Source: Pythium myriotylum (taxonomy: Eukaryota > Oomycota > Peronosporomycetes > Pythiales > Pythiaceae). From it: a stretch of DNA of 64,000 nt. The notes beneath the pieces are model-generated. The model was not told the DNA's origin. It made no database searches and saw only the letters and a program-made list of their open reading frames with translations. Within the stretch, counting starts at the first letter, position 1; the number at the start of each line of letters is the position of its first letter. Positions 60,315 to 64,000 of the stretch are shown piece by piece. Location of the stretch: assembly GCA_023091665.1 (NCBI GenBank), contig JALJCQ010000001.1, forward strand, positions 2,294,001 through 2,358,000, written 5' to 3'. A program made the position numbers and the translations under genes.

Positions 60315-62481
60315 ATGGACTCGGTGGAGAGCGCGCTGCGATTCCTCCAGCGGTCATTCGCCAGCGTGGCCCATGAGGAGGCTCAGTGGCAAGATGAAAA
60401 GCAGAAGCTGCAAGCCCAAGTCCGGGAGCTCGAAAATCAGCGACAGCAGCAGGAGGATGCGTACAAGGAAGCTATGCTGCGAGTGAAAATGCTCGAATTT
60501 GCGTTGCGACAGGTACCGATTTTAGCAAGAATCGCGACGTCCACTCCACTTGGCTCATTTTGTGCGTGTTGTAGGAGCGCGGCCGATATCTAGTATCTCC
60601 AGCGCCGGTCAGCACGGCGCTTCACGTTCCAGGAAGTAACGGCGCGCCGTCGCGAAAGGCCGAGAGAGCGGAGATCTCCCGACCAGCAGTCAGTGTTTCA
60701 CGCACAGTCGAGCGATCTATGTCAATCCAACCTTCGATGGAGTCACCGATGAGCAGTCCGAAACCACAGGCCCACATCTACAGGTCCGATAGCAACGCTT
60801 CGACAAGCAAGGCTCCTCCGACCCCTAAGGGACTCGAGATCTCCCGTCCTCGAATGGGTTCTCGGGGAAATTCATCGGCAGATGGCTCGGGGCAATCCCC
60901 ACCCACTGATGTGCCCAAGAGTATGAAGGGACAGCCTGCTGCTGTAATGTCCAGATCGTCGTTCCGACCGGTGAAGCTGAAGGTGAAGCTCTCGGGGCAC
61001 ATGGTGCGTGACATGTATTCATTCATTCACCGAACTGTGGATCCTAACCTCGCCCGAGTAGGATGGTGTGCGTGCGATTGCGTTTCATCCGACAGAGCCA
61101 ATCTTGGTTTCCGGTAGCGAAGACTGCTCCGTTCGCGTCTGGAACCTGGGGAATGTAATCAACGGACCACCGGCTCCAAGGTTGGGAGATTGATTCAATT
61201 GGCCTCACGCACAACTTCTCTGACCTAATGGTGCTGCAGAACTACAGAACTTGATTCTATATTGACCATTCGGGCGCACACCCAAAGTGTGCTAGCAGTC
61301 ACGACGGTTGGAGCAGAGACGTATCCGAGTTGTCCATCGGGAAGTCCTGGGGCGTTCGTGACTTCTGGAAGAGACGGGTCTATCTGCCTCTTCAATCTCC
61401 CTGCCCCAGACCAGGACAAAGGGGAGCCATATACGATCGAAGACTACAACGCACTACGAGCACATTCGATAAAGCGAGCTCACGAGGACGCCGTCTGGGA
61501 TCTCCATGCTCACCCACTCACAAACGTTGTTTTTTCTGCTGGATCTGATGGTATGGTTCGCACATGGGGTCTTTCTTCAGGTCAGTTACAATGCAATCCA
61601 CGATCCTCTGGTGTACTATTCACTCTGTACTGATACGAGGTGTCAACTCACAGATCTGGCACTTAAGTCGGAGTTGAGGTGCACGATCAAATCGCACGCT
61701 AGGGCCACAGGTAACGAACCAAACGAATTGTGTACTCAAGTCAGAACTAACGTTGCGGGTGCTTACTCGGAAGGTTACAACGTGCGTGGGGCTCTTATCC
61801 CAACCTCCGTGCACACGTTGCTCAGCGATTCCAAGACTTGTGTTGTTGGTTACACCAATGGCGGCATAGCCCAATACGATTTTCATGGAGAGCAGTTGCT
61901 CCAAGTTGTTCGGACGTCGGACTGCGACAATGTGGGACGCGACTCCCAAGTGAATCGCATTGTCGTTCACCCGTCGATGCCAATTGTCATCAGTGCTCAC
62001 CAGGACCGAAAAATTCGCTTGTTCGACATGCGCTCAGGTGTGGATGTGGTCAATTTCAGATACGTGTCGGTATGGATGCTGACAAATTCACGTGTAGGCG
62101 AATGTGTTGCAAGCGTTGTCGCTCATCAGGAAGCTGTTTCGTCACTTTCGATCGACTCTGGTGGTTTGTACTTCGCCTCTGGAGGTGAGCGAACTCGATG
62201 ATGCTGCCGAATTGGACGAAAGACCAACAAGTTCTTGTTCTTAACCAGGCCACGAGGGATCTATGAGAATTTGGTCTGTTGCTGAACGACAATGTGTCTT
62301 CGAACAGCAGGTTTGGCATGATGCGAATTTTCTACTTGAATCGTGCAATTCGATTCACTATCTTTCCATGCAGGTCCATCGCCCGAAGTGGTCCGAGGCA
62401 GTCCACTCTGTCGCATACCATCCGTCGCGCAATTTCGTGGCGACGGGCGGTGCTGATGGTGTTGTCAAAATCTTCCAATGA
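60315..62481 (+). CDS. STRN: Striatin-family WD40 protein, 575 aa
   Basis: Regulatory (B''') subunit of PP2A in STRIPAK complexes, which control cell shape, polarity and kinase signalling. Eight exons: 60315-60512, 60575-61003, 61062-61180, 61240-61580, 61654-62037, 62098-62184, 62249-62310 and 62374-62481. The N-terminus has the striatin coiled coil (residues 1-66, ending MLEFALRQERGRYL, as in animals), then a Ser/Pro linker and about six WD40 repeats: DGVRAIAFHPTEPILVSGSE, ILTIRAHTQSVLAV, AVWDLHAHPLTNVVFSAGSD, INxIVVHPSMPIVISAHQD-type, VVAHQEAVSSLSIDSGGLYF and AVHSVAYHPSRNFVATGG. The frame opens at TTG 60273; ATG 60315 is used. The last intron is 63 nt and lacks stops, so its retention would only add 21 residues. 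Its start is 210 bp from the divergent VPS13 start. Confidence 0.9.
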
Positions 62482-62697
62482 AGAATCAGTTTTAGAGGGG
62501 AATCAGCCAGACAAATTGTATCGTAGTAGGATGAGTTTAGAAGAAACAACGGATCGGCAAATGCGAAGTACTTCCACAAGTTGGAACTTCAGCGGTACCG
62601 CGAGAGGCACTCTCAGCAGTATCAGCATTGGTTCCATATATTAGGAGAGATGGCAAAGCTGCATTCGCACAACGCTCACTAGCAGAGTACTGGCTGC

Positions 62698-63322
62698 TTA
62701 GATCACACCAATGCGGTTGGCAACGTCAAGCGCATCGTAGTCAGGCGTCAGGCGCACGTAGGCCTTCTTCTGGCCATCAGGTCTACAGACAAAAACAACG
62801 TGTGAGTTTCCGTTGATGGATTCATATAGAGCCGAGCATGAAGAAACAGGGGGCAATGGGCATCCAGCAAGAGACATCCGCTTGTGTCCCAATCGGGACT
62901 GCAGAGCTCTATACGCCGGTATTGCCCCCTGGGAAGAAGTATCGTCACAAAAGGGTGTACCTGATGAGGGTGTTAACCTGGGCAGCCTTGATGTCGTAGA
63001 GCTGCTTGATGGCATCCTTGATCTGGCGCTTGTTAGCGAGCAGATCCACGAGAAAGACGAGGGTGTTGTGGTCCTCAATCTTCTTCATGGCCGACTCCGT
63101 GGTGAGCGGGGCCTTGATGATGCGGTACTTGTCGAGCTTGTTGCGCGACGGAGCCGACTTGCGGGCGTACTTGGGGGCACGCGCAAGCTGGAGCGTCTTC
63201 GGCTTGTAGAAGTGCACCTTGGTGCGGATCTTCACGGCCTTGCCGTGCGAGCCCTTGAGCACCTTCTTGGCGACAGAGGCGGCGTTCTTGCCAGCGGCGG
63301 TCTTCGGGGTGGTCTTCGCCAT
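62698..63322 (-). CDS. RPL23A: 60S ribosomal protein uL23 (L23a), 148 aa
   Basis: Large-subunit ribosomal protein at the peptide exit tunnel that docks SRP and nascent-chain factors. Exons 62961-63322 and 62698-62782 join over a 178-nt intron (GTACAC..CTGTAG), the longest confident intron in the window. The basic N-terminal extension ([20 protein letters not shown]) is followed by the conserved core: [19 protein letters not shown] [38 protein letters not shown], and the C-terminal [20 protein letters not shown]. Length is normal. Strongly biased codon use fits high expression. Convergent with the striatin gene. Confidence 0.95.
62783..62960 (-). ncRNA. Structured intron of uL23 (candidate non-coding RNA)
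   Basis: The intron contains three perfect inverted repeats. A 10-bp pair joins 62848-62857 (AGGGGGCAAT) with 62921-62930; an 8-bp pair joins 62825-62832 (TATAGAGC) with 62906-62913, crossing the first; and a 5-bp hairpin (GTCCC-AATC-GGGAC) is at 62887-62900. No complete C/D or H/ACA box set was found, so the RNA class is open. Confidence 0.3.
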
Positions 63323-63667
63323 CTTAACTCTTTCTCTCGTGGATGAAAAGTGGGGCCATCCGTGTTCACACCACGCAGATCCAATGGTTGGTGCTCACAC
63401 TGGACTTTATTTTAGCCAGTCCTGTGTTTGCAGATTATATCCAATGAACACGTGCCAACCTTCCGATTATAATATTAAAAAATAATTTCCATATCCCTTC
63501 CCGACAAAATATTATTCAACTTAGTAACTACACTGTATTTGTGACAATGAAGCGTCAATTGGTAGAAAATATGCCAGTCGGGTGTCAACGTCAACGTCAG
63601 AACCTCAACAATCACACGGAATGGAGCCACAGGTGCCGTCAAGCAGGTGGGGAATCAAGAGCGGACC
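63323..63667. other. Divergent promoter region of uL23 and the FSH hydrolase
   Basis: A 345-bp region between two divergent starts, AT-rich at 63455-63540. It should hold both promoters. No gene seen. Confidence 0.5.
63340..63353 (-). promoter_or_regulatory. INR-like element of uL23
   Basis: On the minus strand CCACTTTTCATCCA matches about 10 of 14 positions of the oomycete start consensus and ends 17 nt before the ATG at 63322. Confidence 0.35.
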
Positions 63668-64000
63668 ATGACGAGCAAGAAGCTGCGCGTGCTGTGCCTC
63701 CACGGCCACCGCACGAACGCCAAGGTGATGGAGAATCAGACCAAGGGTCTGCGCGCGGCATTTGGTGACGATGCCGAGTTCATCTTTCTCAACGCACCAA
63801 GCGTTGCACGAGGCGAGATTGACCCAGTCATCGAACACCACCATGGCGAGGACGCACCGTTCTACGAGTGGTGGGCGGTGCGCCCCGCTGAGGAACACGA
63901 CGACCAACCAGTTGATGAAACCGTTTGGACGCTTGTCCATGAACACTTTACCGAATCGATCGAATATATGGATCGCAAGCTCGAAGAGCTTGGTCCTGTC
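63668..64000 (+). CDS. FSH1-family serine hydrolase, N-terminal part (runs off right edge)
   Basis: Alpha/beta-hydrolase of the family that includes yeast Fsh1-3 and human OVCA2; substrates are short-chain esters, physiological role unclear. The first 111 codons are open to the edge. The opening strand LRVLCLHGHRTNAKVMENQT matches the family's LCLHGxxxN start with its oxyanion histidine-glycine. The following EFIFLNAPSVA and FYEWWAVRP are the next conserved stretches (LDAPH and RAWW-type). The nucleophile motif GFSQG would lie beyond the window. Start: ATG at 63668. Confidence 0.8.
   Translation, partial: MTSKKLRVLCLHGHRTNAKVMENQTKGLRAAFGDDAEFIFLNAPSVARGEIDPVIEHHHGEDAPFYEWWAVRPAEEHDDQPVDETVWTLVHEHFTESIEYMDRKLEELGPV

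Noticed and set aside
62783..62960. Box C/D snoRNA in the uL23 intron
   Set aside because: A C-box-like GTGACGA is present near the donor but no matching D box with a terminal stem was found, so only a structured intron is claimed.
1..64000. tRNA, rRNA or CRISPR loci
   Set aside because: None noticed on reading either strand; a tRNAscan or Rfam search was not possible here.

Overview
The window reads as a gene-dense nuclear segment of an oomycete (water mould). The evidence: every clear protein is eukaryotic; genes are close together on both strands; almost all introns are 55-90 nt with GT..AG ends; and several genes carry an INR/FPR-type start element like the oomycete core promoter consensus (TCAYTYYNCAWTTT), 45-80 nt before the ATG. 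The genus cannot be fixed from sequence alone. Exon borders were built by hand from splice signals, reading frame and family conservation, so they are models.

Layout. 0-18 kb holds housekeeping and signalling genes: a VKOR-type reductase (cut by the left edge), an EF-hand/IQ/WW scaffold, a GNAT acetyltransferase, APC6/CDC16 (8 exons, minus), two tandem patatin-like lipases, cysteine dioxygenase, a membrane cyclic-nucleotide phosphodiesterase and a tail-anchored DnaJ protein. 18-33 kb is a carbohydrate-active cluster, all on the plus strand: three tandem secreted GH13 alpha-amylases, each with two N-terminal CBM25 starch-binding modules, then a secreted GH78-type rhamnosidase. Unlike the rest, this cluster has 0.9-1.5 kb spacers. 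33-47 kb holds an HMT1/ABCB6-type ABC half transporter, a very long C2-like/EF-hand/IQ protein, a multiple inositol polyphosphate phosphatase, and a CID/RS/CCCH RNA-processing protein. 47-60 kb is one VPS13 gene (six exons, about 4130 aa). 60-64 kb holds a striatin-family WD40 protein, ribosomal protein uL23, and the start of an FSH-type serine hydrolase cut by the right edge.

The strongest unusual signal is sequence exchange between tandem paralogues. The two lipases share an apparently identical 829-bp block inside clearly diverged genes. The three amylases are mosaics: 943 bp and 295 bp shared by copies 1 and 2, 471 bp by all three, and 141 bp by copies 2 and 3. Offsets are constant and no indels were seen. 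The starch-binding modules and linkers lie outside the blocks and have diverged. The secreted amylases and rhamnosidase would act together on plant-type storage and cell-wall glycans outside the cell; the remaining genes serve core cell functions.
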